Source of the DNA: Begonia masoniana
Lineage: Eukaryota; Streptophyta; Magnoliopsida; Cucurbitales; Begoniaceae
Direction of reading: 5' to 3'
Assembly (NCBI GenBank): GCA_022432975.1
Contig: CM039514.1
Location: 12,322,810 to 12,386,809 of the forward strand
DNA: 64,000 bases
Positions 12,285 to 23,308 of this stretch are shown in pieces (the stretch's first letter is position 1; every line of letters begins with the position of its first letter). The notes beneath the pieces were generated by a model. The model was not told where the DNA came from and made no database searches. It saw nothing but the letters and a program-made list of their open reading frames with translations. A program made the translations under genes and the position numbers.

Positions 12285-12775
12285 GTAAGTAAAGTATTGC
12301 TTGTGCCTTCGGGCCTACATCACAAAACAGTAGGTTTATGTATGCTTGAATGTTTCTATTGTCCATGCATCATGTTTTGTTAAAAGTTACGAAAATGAAT
12401 TTCATGTAAGGAATGGTAAGGTATGAACTGTATGCGACAGACAAGCTATTAAGGGAACTAATCCACCCCTTAACTTATGAAGGGATTTAGACATTGGGAG
12501 AATTGATCCCACTCCCAAGGGAACCATGGGATCAGATCAAGTGTTAAGGGAATTCATCTGCCCCTTAATTAAGTAGGAGGATGTAGACATTGGGAGAATT
12601 GATCCCACTCCCAAGGGAACCATGGGATCAGATCATGTTATGAACGAATGCGTATGCCACTGAGATGAGAAAAATAGAAACTGCATATTTAGGAGTTTAA
12701 GTTCAGCATTTTACTTCATTCATATACTGCTTTACTTACTTAGCATTAGGCTAATAGATGAGTTTTGTGATGTAG
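12285..12775 (+). other. Intron-like interval in LTR A1 bounded by complementary arms
   Basis: It starts with GTAAGT after CCAG and ends with TGATGTAG before GTGA. A 15-bp arm at 12314-12328 is the exact reverse complement of 12762-12776, which spans the AG end. A CTAAT branch-like sequence lies at 12751. The two ~104-bp direct repeats lie between the arms. The same features appear in other LTR copies: 246-702, 8854-9322, 22122-22743, 25276-25845, 30876-32721, 57944-58431. Splicing itself is inferred. Confidence 0.5.
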
Positions 12776-13189
12776 GTGAAGAAGTGTTAGCAGGTGTGTC
12801 TCCTGATCGTGTTGAGGAATAGTGGACGTTGGAGGAGTGCATTCAGGCTTCGGCATGGTAACTGATGGGGCGGTTTAGCATGTTGTCTACAGATGTGGAG
12901 GTTTAGTGGATAATGATTTAATCGAGTATATGAAGTTTTTAGTAAATGAGATTACAGCTATTTGACTTTGTTTTCGAGAATTTCTGATTTTCATGTTTTT
13001 ACTGAATTTGATCAATACAATGACTTGGAGTGTTATGAATGGATTTTTTGGTAAAATGTTTTAAGTCTGTTAGATAGTCGAAGCTTTCTCGGGTTATAGA
13101 CAGGTTGTTTAGTCCATTGGTAGGAATTGAATAATTTTTGTATCAGTGGATATGTGTAGAGGTTTATTGCGTTCTGTGGAAGGAAATCG

Positions 13190-13710
13190 TGTTGATGTCT
13201 ATCGGAAGAAGGAAGTCTATCAGTAGATGTGGTGTGTCAGTCTGTCGGAAGATGAAAGTCTATCGGCAAATGCCTTAAGGAGTCATGTGAGAAGCACGTG
13301 TCGGCAAATGTAGACTATTCGATCGGAAGGTGTAGAGTATTAAGTCGTCGAGTAGTGATCGGCAGGTGTAGTCTGAGAGAGTTAAGGGGTTTTGTCGTTT
13401 AGCGAATCGGAAGATGTAGAGTAATCTGTTTGTCGTTTAGTGAATCGGAAGATGTAGTGTATGTTTTAATTCTATCGGAAGGAGTCATATTGTTGATATC
13501 GGAAGATGTCGTGTGTTTATCTATTGAGAGATGAAATTGCGCTAACTTCATCGGCAGATGAAGTTATGTTGACTTCATCGGCAGATGAAGTGGTGTATGA
13601 AGTTCTCACGACTTCATCAGCAGATGAAGTTGTGGGTGAAGTCGTGTAGACGTCATCGGCAGAAGCCTTTGGTTTTCTACTTCTGCTTCTTCTGTTGACT
13701 TTGTCGTCGG
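13190..13710 (+). repeat. Degenerate TCGG(A/C)AGATG array in family A LTR
   Basis: Short units containing TCGGAAGATG, TCGGCAGATG or TCATCGGCAGATGAAGT repeat irregularly every 20-50 bp. The best-kept part (~13545-13640) has units of about 40 bp. The equivalent place in the minus-strand copies holds the complementary CATCTACCGATAG-type units (5890-6283, 8040-8480, 57060-57550). It is a feature of family A only. Confidence 0.7.
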
Positions 13711-14001
13711 CAGATGAATTCGACTTTTGTAATTCCTTGAGTAGTCCATCACTTAAAACCTTAATTCTTTTGACCGGACACTTGAAATATTTCCATTAAT
13801 CTTTCCAACAATATTTTCACCGCTAGTTTAACCCCATTGTAGTTTTAAATAATTTTTCCGCTGCAAAGTTTTCAAATGTTTTGAACGTTTAGTAAACGTC
13901 AAATTTTGTATGTCGAATGAAGTTTTAAATTTATTTGAAATTTCTTAGTCATGGTCAAGTAATGAGTAGCGAACCGGGTCCAGATAACTCGGGGCGTTAC
14001 A

Positions 14002-15410
14002 CAATCAAACTCGATACCATAAATTATCTAATCAGGAAAGCTCAAATGCTCAATATTGTCATCGCCAACGGAATCGAAAATATTCTGGATGGCTCAATAT
14101 TGTCAAGTATGTTTCGGATATAGCACGTCTATTTTTTTTAAAATATGAAATCCACACTTTGACACCTGAGATTTCGTACCTCTCCGTAGTTTTTAAATTC
14201 ACTCTCCTCCCAAACCAACCCAGACTTCGTCCTCTAGCAACGTTTAAACCGGCTCATTATGAGCTGAATGTTTTATTTTATCTCAGAGACTCTACTACCT
14301 AAAATCGTCTCCCTCACGACGACATCACAAATCTCGAACGTCTTAACTCGAATGTTCGCATCCTCCTCTTTGGCCTGTATCACAGACCTCAGAAGCCAGC
14401 TTCACTCCCTGTCCAAGGACGGCCTCACTGCCACTGCCTACATCTAGAAGACACTTACCCGCTCCTCCCTCTCAGACTTGGTACCCAGCACCTCAAGCTC
14501 AATTCGCCGGTATACTCCCGAACCCAACCATCTCCGACCAAGCTTCACCATGGCTTCTCGACTCAGGTGCAACCAACCACTTTACCTCCTAACCGGCAAT
14601 GCTCAACCAGCCACGCCCTTATACTGGACCGACTCAAATCTCCACGGCTGACAGTACTCTTCTCCATATCCTCCTCACTGGTTCTGTTCAACTTCCTACT
14701 CCAAGTCGGTCTCTCATTTTAAACTTTGTCGGTCACAGTCCACATCTCTCTCATAATTTGATCAGTGTCTCTCAACTTTGTCATGATAATTCTGTTTATA
14801 TTGAATTCCATTCCAACTGTTTTTTTTTTTTTAAGGATCACACTACTCACCGGACTCTCCTTCGGGGTTCATTGCATGATGGTCTCTACCAGTTTCCTTC
14901 CGTCAATCCTTCATTCTCCCTTACTGCTCAGTTGCCAGTATCCACTGCCACTTCTCAGCACCTCTAGCACCTTAGGTTAGGTCATCCTTCCCCCTTTATT
15001 TTGAAACATGCTTTACAATTTAGCAATGTTCCTTTTGTAAAAATAGATATGACTCAAATCTGTATTCCCTGTAAAATGAGCAAAACTCATCGTTTGCCAT
15101 TTCAAATCTCAAATTCTCATGCTAGTTCATTTTTTGATCTTATACATACTGATATTTGGGGTCCCTCTCCTATAAACACTATTACTTGTGCACGTTACTT
15201 TCTCTTGCTTGTTGATGATTGTACTCGTTTTTCTTGGTTGTTTCCTTTGACGTTAAAAAGTGAAATTTACTCTACATATGTGGCTTTTCCCAAAATGGTT
15301 TCAAATCAATTTGGTACCACTATTAAAGTTGTTCAGTCGGACTGGGGAGGGTAATTTCAATCCCTCTCTTCTCTTTTTAGTGCAGAGCAAATCTCACAAT
15401 ATTGCTGACA
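14002..15410 (+). pseudogene. Ty1/copia relic: gag, protease, integrase start
   Basis: Plus-strand pieces match a copia polyprotein. IKLDTINYL begins the Gag part at ~14005; a damaged Gag stretch follows; the protease motif WLLDSGATNHF is near 14550, soon followed by a stop; then the region before integrase (HNLISVSQLCHDNSVYIEF, ~14750); and the integrase start with LIHTDIWGPSP (first Asp, ~15140) and QSDWGG (second Asp, ~15340), where a stop interrupts. It breaks off near 15410. There is no zinc knuckle and no LTR. The family A LTR (to 14001) is inserted in its Gag start. It is an old element. Confidence 0.8.
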
Positions 15411-15649
15411 AATGACATTTTCATTAGATGCTCTCAGATATTAATGTTGAATCAAGAATACATTGAACGTGAGGAAGAAGAAGATCTCTCGAAAGATTTT
15501 CTGAAAGGAATCTTATTTCTTCAATAATGAATCATACATTTCTCTATGCACTATCCCCTTATAAAGTAATATCTTTAATCAATCTATAAATCTGGTAGAG
15601 ACTAAGAATTATACAAATAAAACTTTAATTAATTTTATTACACACTAAA

Positions 15650-16325
15650 CAAGTATGGCTTATCATGTTGTACAGAAGGTGACCTTATTTTTAGGGCATG
15701 CTACATGTTTGAGTGTCTCGTTTATGACTTGTTGTTGCTCGAAAACCAAGTACCATGGTTTGTGCTTGAAATTTTGTACAATATTTTTCAAGGAAAAGTC
15801 ACGCCTAATGGCACTAGTCAAGTAGGTTTTCTTACAAATTTTTCTAGATACTTGTTTTGGTGATGTGTTGAACTTTACTATGAGACGAAACATATAGTAG
15901 TTTTGTTGAGAAGATGATTAAATTTTACATCCACTTATTACATGGATTCAAAGATCAAGTAGAAACTCTAGTACAACCCACTTGATTTCCAAGCTCCACA
16001 AAATTGAAGAAAACTGGTATAGTATTAAAGAGGTAGGAGGACCATTGCATCTTTCATGTAACGTTTGAGTATGACATATATTTCTCCTCTTACCTTTCGT
16101 AGTAATACACGCACAATTTTCCATAAACTCATAAGCTACTAGTAGTGTTTTCCATCGTGTGAATCTAAGATCAATATGTATTCTAACTATTTTGATCACC
16201 CTATAAACATAAGGATTACATAATATTTTTTGTAAAAATAAAATAATTGATAATTTTTTTATCCACAAGAACCAACACAATTGTTCAAGAAACTGTGTTT
16301 TAACATGTTCCTAAAAACTCTCGGT
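15650..16325 (+). pseudogene. DUF247 (UPF0481) gene relic, upstream part
   Basis: Plus-strand translation in shifting frames shows the typical DUF247 core: DLLLLENQVPWFVLEILY at ~15735-15790, then a segment like PSSTKLKKTGIVLKR (~15980-16030) and HVTFEYDIYF (~16055-16085). Several stops and shifts break it. The gene is cut at 16330 by the copia element and resumes at 28015. DUF247 proteins are large plant-specific membrane-anchored proteins of mostly unknown function. No start codon can be fixed. The ~240 bases before it (15411-15649) show nothing I recognise. Confidence 0.65.
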
Positions 16326-16330
16326 ATCAG

Positions 16331-16589
16331 TGTTGAGAAAATAAAAGGTTTTGATATTAAACTTTATTTATGACATTTAAGTTGTGTGTGTGGCTCTTTT
16401 GGTTGTATAACCGATAGTATTTAATTTGTGAGTTTCTTTGTGGGAATGAGCATTTGATGATATTTAAGTTTTTTTAACTATTATTATTCCCTGATTGTTT
16501 CTTTTGTAAGCCTATAAAGGAATGTTTAGTTGAATGAAAATTTTCTTTTCTTTAACTATTGTCCTTTATGTTTTTTCTTTTTGCTAACA
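16331..16589 (+). repeat. 5' LTR of copia element 1
   Basis: 259 bp, TGTTGAGAAAAT to GCTAACA. It matches the right LTR at 27749 with scattered differences and small indels. TGGTATAGAGCG at 16592 is the primer site, one base off the usual TGGTATCAGAGC. Confidence 0.93.
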
Positions 16590-18784
16590 GAGTGGTATAG
16601 AGCGTACATAAAATAAAGTGGATAATGGCCAACAGTGGGGGAATGGTCCGCTTCAACTACCGATGCTTACCAAGCTCAACTATGACTATTGGAGCATCAA
16701 CATGAAGGTGTTAATAGGAGCACAAGACGTGTGGGAAATCATGGAAAACGGTTTCTAACAGCTGGAAGCTAGAGTCGATCAAGCGCAAAAAGACGCGTTA
16801 AAAGAAACAAGAAAGAAGGACAAGAAGGCCCTCTATATCTTGTACCAATCGGTGGACGAAGACACATTTGAGACCATCGCCAATGCCGAGACGTCAAAGG
16901 TGGCGTGAGACAAGCTCCAATCTACTCATAGAGGAGCCGATAGTCTGAAAAAGGTACGGTTGCAAACTTTACGTGGCGAGTTTGAATCGTTACAAATGAA
17001 GGAGACGGAAGTGATAGCAGAATATCACACAAAAGTAATGACCATTGTCAACCAATCGAGACGAAACGGTGAAGAAATCGCCGATGTTTGTGTCATGGAG
17101 AATGTTCTACGGAGCCTAAATACAAAGTTTGAGATCATCGCCACGACAATCGAGGAGACAAAGAATCTCTAGAACATCTCGATTGAACAATTCATAGGCT
17201 CGTTGCAAGCCTATGAGGAGAAAAAGAAAAAGAAGATGGAGCAAAAGGAGACCGTAAAACATCTTCTCTGACTCAAACTCAAGGAAGAGAACAATCGTGG
17301 ATGTGGAAGAGGTCACGGTGGTCGAGGTCATGGTTGAAGAGGCGAAGCTAACATCAACGTTTCTCAAAACTCGCATGAATCTTCAAGAGGAAGAGGAGGC
17401 CGAGGTCGTGGAAGACGTGGTGGAAGGTTCGGAAGAGATAAATCTCAGGTAAAATGTTATAATTGTAATAAATATGGACATTATGCGGATGAGTGTTACT
17501 CGAAGCCGACTGACTGAAAGCAAAAGGACCGGTCAACTGCCGGCACTTCGGGAGTCCAATTATGCGGAGAAGAACGAGACCTTATTCATAGCTTCAAAAG
17601 GATAAGAAGAGAGTCAAGATAGCAAGTGGTATCTTGACACCAGAGCCTCAAATCACATGTGTGGGGACCGCAAGATGTTTGCAGAGTTGAATGAGATGGC
17701 GAAAGACAATATTGCTTTTGGAGACAATTTTTTGGCCACCATCAAAGGAATAGGTAAAATTCTCATTCGGTCAAAAAATGAAGAAAATTGATATATCACA
17801 AATGTTTATTACATTCCCAATGTAATAACAATATATTGAGTGTAAGACAATTGTTAGAGAGAGGTTTTGAAATTCAAATGCAAAATAATTGTTTGTATTT
17901 GAGAGATAATCATGAGAGACTTGTTGCTAAAGTATCCATGACCAAAAACCGAATGTTTCCTTTGAATGTATCTAATGATGTTCCGAAATGATTGAAAATG
18001 TGTTATGAGGATCTCTCTTGGCTTGACATCTATGGTATGGGCACTTCTATTTTGGAAGTTTAGAAGACTTATCGAAGAAGAATATGGTGCGGGGTTTACC
18101 GCATATTCACAATCCAAAGCAAGTGTGTGAAGGGTGCCTACTCGGAAAACATCATCGAAGTAGTTTTTTTGAAGGAGTCTATGACAAGAGCTAAGAAGCC
18201 TATAGAACTCATCCATGCTGATGTATGTGGAATGATCAAACCGGAGTCTCATGGTAGAAGTAAATACTTCCTTATCTTTATTGATGATTTTTTTAGAAAA
18301 ACATGGGTGTATTTTTTGAAGGAAATATCAGAAGTATTTGCAATCTTCAAAAGATTTAAGGTACGTGTGGAGAATGAAAGCAACCTTACGATCAAGGCCA
18401 TGAGAACCGATCGAGGTGGTGAATTCAAATAGTTTTGTGATGAAAAAGGCATCCGACGTCCATTAACGGTGCCAAGGACACCACAACAAAACGGCATGGT
18501 AGAGAAGAAGAATCAGACAATTTTGAACATGGCAAGAAGCATGCTGAAGACCAAGAAGATGCCAAGGGAATTGCAGCCTATTTGACAAACCGAGTACCAA
18601 CCAAAAGTGTACTTGACAAGACGCCTCAAGAAGCATGGAGCGGAAGAAAGCCCGGAATTGGTCACTTCAAGGTGTTTGACAGTATTGCATATGCTCATGT
18701 GTCGGAAGAAAAAAGGACCAAGCTCGACGATCGAAGCGAAAAGCTTATCTTCATTGGCTATGATGCAAGTTCAAAGAATCCTGT
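16590..18784 (+). pseudogene. Copia element 1: gag, protease, integrase
   Basis: ATG at 16625 begins a Gag read with shifts and stops (LNYDYWSINMKVLIGAQDVW). Further on are a glycine-arginine-rich stretch (~17380-17440), a zinc knuckle CYNCNKYGHYADEC (~17455-17500), a protease site changed to WYLDTRASNHM (~17625; DTGA lost its Gly), the integrase zinc region, and the integrase core with LIHADVCG (~18210), RTDRGGEF (~18405) and QQNGMVEKKNQT (~18490). The region after integrase stops at 18784, where the gypsy element enters. At least ten stops or shifts are visible; it resembles the Tnt1-like group. Confidence 0.88.
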
Positions 18785-19436
18785 TGTAACACCTGAGAAT
18801 TTTCTATTGCGTGCGTAACTTATGATTAGACGTACTACGAGGGTTTAGTTATTCTAGGGTGTTGTTTTGTTTTGAAGTGTATTAGAAGAAGTGAAATTGG
18901 AGAGTTTAACAAGTCCAACTTATTGTGATTAGTGGAGAGGTGGAGAAGTGAGGTTTGAAAAGTCTAACACTTTATACCAAGTTGACTTAGTAAAATTGGT
19001 TGAATTAATGGTGTTTTATGGATGACTTTGGCGTTGAATTTAAAGAGAGTAAATGAGAGAGAGAGTTTGAAATGTCAAACTTTTGGGATTGGTAGAAATT
19101 GGTGTTTGAAAGTCAAACAACCAATGGTAAAATTGTGTGAATGAATGAATAAAATAATGGTGAATTTTGGTATCTTTGGCGTTGGAAATGCAATGGGAAT
19201 GAAGGGCTTTGTGGTAATTTACTTGGAGTTATTAAATGGTTATTAATTAAAGGATTTAAAAAAGAGAGAAAGATAGATTTTTTCATTCATTTTCTCCCTC
19301 TTCATCGTGCTTCTCTCTCATTCCTCCATAGCCGATCCTTGCCTCCCTCTTTCTTCCTTTCTTCAAGTGATTTCAAGGTAAGTTTACATGGGTTTTGATT
19401 TGCATAGCTTTTGATGAAGTTTGAGAGTGTTTTTGG
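18785..19436 (+). repeat. Truncated 5' LTR of gypsy B1
   Basis: It starts TGTAACACCTGAGAATTT and matches 20938 onward until TTTTTGG at 19436, where the sequence changes to integrase coding. The deletion lies inside the first intron-like interval, just after the GTAAGT donor at about 19379. Confidence 0.93.
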
Positions 19437-20982
19437 CTGCGGTATTATCGGATTTATCACTGAAGCCTACAATCTTGGAGAAGATCCGAGAAGCTCAGCA
19501 AGACGATTTGGAATGTAATAAATTTAAGCTGAGTATGATATCTGATGATCGGACTGAGTTCAGCTACTCAGATGACGGTATTCTGAAGTTTCGTAATAGA
19601 TGGTATGTTCCGAGTAATGAGCAGCTTCGAAAGGAGATTCTAGCTGAAGCCCAATCTTCAAGGTTTTCGATTCATCCTGGCAGTACAAAGATGTACAGAG
19701 ATCTTAAGCAGCACTATTGGTGGCCAGGTATGAAGAAATAGTGGCTGAATTTGTTGAAATGTGTTTAATTTGTCAGCAGGTGAAGACAGAACATCAGAGA
19801 CCGGCTGGGAAGTTACAGCCTTTGCCAGTTCCTGAATGGAAGTGGGACCAGATTTCTATGGACTTCGTGGTCAGATTGCCTAGGACGACGAAGGGATTTG
19901 ACGGTATATGGGTGATAGTGGATCGTTTAACGAAGTCATCCCATTTTCTGCCGGTAAAGATGACTTACAGTATGGATCAGTTTCCTGAATTGTACATACA
20001 TGAGATTTTGAGGCTACATGGTGTTCCAATTTTGATAGTATCGGACAGGGACCCGAGGTTCACATCCAATTTTTGGAAAAGTTTGCATAAGGCGATGAGA
20101 ACTCGATTAAATTTCAGTATTGCATTTCATCCTCAGACGGACGGGCAATCTGAACGTACTATTCAGACTCTTGAGCATATGTTACGAGCCTGCGTACTGG
20201 AGTTTCAAGGTTCCTAGAGCAGGTATCTGCCTTTGGTAGAGTTCTCGTATAACAATAGTTATCAGGATACTATTGGTATGGCTCCATACGAGGCTCTATA
20301 TGGAAGGAAGTGCAGATCGCCTCTTTATTGGGATGAGGTCGGAGAATCTAATTTAATTGGCCCAGACATTATACAGCAAACTACGGATAAGATCCAATTT
20401 ATTCGGCAGCGTATTTTAACAGCTCAGAGTCGCCAAAAGAGCTATGCAGATGGTAGGAGGCGGGAGCTGGAGTTTACAGTTGGTGATGAGGTTTTCCTGA
20501 AGATCTCGCCATTTAAGGGTGTTATGAGGTTTGGAAAGCGGGGCAAGCTTAATCCGAGATATGTTGGTCCATTTCCGATTGTGAAGCGAGTGGGGAAGAC
20601 TGCATACCAGTTGGAGCTGCCAGCTACGATGGAAGGAGTGCATAATGTATTCCATGTGTCGATGCTTCGGAGGTGTCTGAGGGACCCATCGCACGTGGTG
20701 GTACAACAGGAGATCGAAGTGCAGCCTACGTTGTCATACGAGGAGAAACCAGTGGAGATCTTGGATTATGCAGTAAAAAAATTACGAAACAAGGACATTC
20801 CACTGGTGAAAGTGCTGTGGCGCAACCACAACATTGAGGAGGCTACGTGGGAGCGTCAACAGGACATAATGGCGCGTTATCCAGAATTGTTCAGGTATAC
20901 AAATTTTGAGGACAAAATTTTTATAAGGAGGGTGGATTGTAACACCCGAGAATTTTCTATTGCGTGCGTAACTTATGATTAG
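19437..20982 (+). pseudogene. Gypsy B1 integrase and chromodomain-like tail
   Basis: The frame runs from [16 protein letters not shown] through the H2C2 domain, the core ([27 protein letters not shown]), the GPF region and a tail [12 protein letters not shown]...ELFRY. It is broken by a one-base shift near 19735 (MKK then VAEFVEMC in another frame) and by a TAG replacing the Trp codon at 20215-20217. The usual stop after ELFRY is lost, so the frame continues into the LTR to 20982. It is closely similar to the piece at 9877-11702. Confidence 0.92.
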
Positions 20983-23308
20983 ACGTACTACGAGGGTTTA
21001 GTTATTCTAGGGTGTTGTTTTGTTTTGAAGTGTATTAGAAGAAGTGAAATTGGAGAGTTTGACAAGTCCAACTTATTGTGATTGGTGGAGAGGTGGAGAA
21101 GTGAGGTTTGAAAAGTCTAACACTTTATACCAAGTTGACTTAGTAAAATTGGTTGAATTAATGGTGTTTTATGGATGACTTTGGCGTTGAATTTAAAGAG
21201 AGTAAGTGAGAGAGAGAGTTTGAAATGTCAAACTTTTGGGATTGGTTGAAATTGGTGTTTGAAAGTCAAACAACCAATGGTAAAATTGTGTGAATGAATG
21301 AATAAAATAATGGTGAATTTTGGTATCTTTGGCATTGGAAATGCAATGGGAATGAAGGGTTTTGTGGTAATTTACTTGGAGTTATTAAATGGTTATTAAT
21401 TAAAGGATTTAAAAAAGAGAGAAAGATAGATTTTTTCATTCATTTTCTCCCTCTTCATCGTGCTTCTCTCTCATTCCTCCATAGCCGATCCTTGCCTCCC
21501 TCTTTCTTCCTTTCTTCAAGTGATTTCAAGGTAAGTTTACATGGGTTTTGATTTGCATAGCTTTTGATGAAGTTTGAGAGTGTTTTTGGGAGTTTTAGTT
21601 GAATTTTAAGAATGTTGGAAAACCCTAGGTTAGGGATTCCGAAATTTGGTTTTTAAATGGGTGTTTTCCTTCCATTTTTGATGATTTAGTTGTTGGATGG
21701 GTTAGTTTAAATGATTTATGGAGTTAGATTAAAGATTGGAAGTAAATTGGGGAAAAACCGGTTTTATGAGTTTGATGGCCGATTCTGTCTTTGTACATTT
21801 CGGAGAGGCTAAGCTGTGTATTTGGTTAATTCAAGCATTTCAATGGATAGTAGACGTGTAGAGCTTTCCGAGTTGGGTTGGCACGTCGAATTCCGTTAAA
21901 AAACGAGAAAGTTATGGCCGTTTAAAGTTGGACGTTGGTAATTTGTACAAAAACCGGATTTAGGTGTTTAGATGTGAGAGTTATTTAGTTGTTGGTTAGT
22001 TTTAAGGTTAAGAATATTTTTAGAATTGTATTGGTAACTTATTACGTGAAGTTTCATTATTTAGGTCGTCGAGCGTGTGAATTGGACAGTGAAAGTAAGC
22101 CAGTGGAAACCGAGCATCCAGGTAAGTAGTGGTAGCTATCCCTTCGCCTTCGGGCCTACACCATAGAACAGTAGGGTTGTTTATTTCGGGTTGCGTTGTG
22201 TTGTTGATTCGTGTGGTTTAGCATATTTGAAGCATGCATCATGTATAGCACGCTAGGTACGGTTAATAGCATTGGTTGGCATTGTGAGCATAAATGTAAG
22301 CAATTACAGGTAATTGTATTTGCATCTCAAATAGGGTGCCTTGTCGGGCTGGGTTGCTGGTAGTAGCACCCCGAGGGGAACTCTATGAGAGGTGACCAGC
22401 TAAAAACTAGAATCCTGAATAAGGTGCCTCGTCGGGCTGGGTTGCTGGTAGTAGCACCCCGAGGGGACCTCTATGATGGATGATTGGCAAAACATGGAAT
22501 TCTGAATAGTGGGCCTTGTCGGGCTGGGTTGCTGGTAGTAGCACCCCGAGGGGACCTCTATGAAGAATTAAAGCAAAGAACAGCAAATTAAAGCAAAGAA
22601 CAGCAAATTAAAGCAATGAACAGCAAATAAGCATAACTGAGTGATAGAAACTGCATTGTGTTAGGTTGATTGCATCGGGTTGTCGCATGTGTATGCCCTA
22701 CTTGCTAAGCATTAGGCTTATGTTTTTGTGTTTGTGGTGTAGGTGACGGAGCATTCTCAGGTGAGCTCAAGAGTGAGGATCAGGACTAGGAGCAGTCGGG
22801 GATCCACGGAGCTCGCCGGTGCAGGCTATTTGTCGGGGTGCTTCGACCTGATTCTTGGGGGTATTTTGGTAGTTGATTGGGTAGTTATGTTTTGTGGTGG
22901 ATTTTTGGTTGGAGTTGGTGGTTGTATGTCTATTTTGTGGTTTGATATTTGGGGTGTGAATTGTATGGGAGTTTTGGGTTTTGTGGTGGATTTGTATGGA
23001 TTTTTATTTTGTATTTGAAGATATTTTGATTAGTTTAGTTAGTATGGTTTGATGTTTATAGAATTAGGTGATACTGGTTGGAATTGTGATTTTAAATGTG
23101 TTTGTTTTTCAGGTTTTGGATTTTAAACTTTTAGCCGTTATATTGCCGATTTTTTTTAAATCAATAACGTCGAGGTTACTTTCGCTGCTTTTTATTATTA
23201 ATCGTTTTAAGTCGAAAATTCTACGAAAATTGTTTAAACAACGTTTTAAACGCGGGGTTGGTTAGCAAAGTAGCGTACCGAGCCAGGGCGGGTTCGGGGG
23301 GCGTTACA
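20938..23308 (+). repeat. 3' LTR of gypsy B1, family B reference copy
   Basis: 2371 bp, TGTAACACCCGAGAA to GGGGGGCGTTACA. Layout: donor GTAAGT at 21531, acceptor AG ending at 22064, a 57-bp exon-like segment 22065-22121, donor GTAAGT at 22122, left arm CCTACACCATAGAAC at 22155-22169, three tandem units (22330-22565), right arm ending TGGTGTAGG at 22743. The arms pair at 13 of 15 positions when G-U pairs are counted. The same family supplies the minus-strand solo LTRs at 29157, 30262 and 43659. Confidence 0.93.
22330..22565 (+). repeat. Three ~90-bp tandem units in LTR B1
   Basis: Each unit contains CTTGTCGGGCTGGGTTGCT or the CTCGTC variant, then GGTAGTAGCACCCCGAGGGG. This is the reverse complement of the unit that makes the 92-bp array at 31568-32580. 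A short AGCAAATTAAAGCAAAGAAC repeat follows to about 22625. Confidence 0.85.

Larger units (their letters stand above)
11738..14001 (+). mobile_element. Family A LTR, complete 3' LTR (copy A1)
   Basis: It runs from TGTAGCACC (11738) to GGGGCGTTACA (14001), 2264 bp. Layout in transcription order: TATA-like box at 11874; leader with a 13-C run (11916-11928); donor GTAAGT at 12015; acceptor AG ending at 12233; a 51-bp exon-like segment; donor GTAAGT at 12285; arm CCTACATCACAAAAC at 12314-12328; two ~104-bp direct repeats (~12450-12640); complementary arm at 12762-12776 carrying the acceptor AG; and a TCGGAAGATG/TCGGCAGATG array (13190-13710). It is inserted in the copia relic that starts at 14002. 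It is only about 80% identical by eye to the A2 LTR, so the two do not flank one insertion. Confidence 0.9.
18785..23308 (+). mobile_element. Internally deleted Tekay element, family B (B1)
   Basis: It is flanked by CCTGT (18780-18784 and 23309-23313) and inserted in copia element 1. The left LTR is cut after 652 bp (18785-19436) and joined directly to the integrase region; gag, protease, RT and RNaseH are gone. The right LTR is complete (20938-23308). By eye the shared 652 bp of the two LTRs differ at about seven places, so the insertion is recent. Confidence 0.95.

Noticed and set aside
16590..16605. Possible tRNA gene fragments at the TGGTATCAGAGC-like sites
   Set aside because: They are primer binding sites next to LTRs (16590, 42835, 51965, 5621) and have no cloverleaf around them.
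22743..23018. Open frame starting right after the acceptor-like site in LTR B1
   Set aside because: It has no ATG start and I found no equivalent frame in the other family B LTRs.
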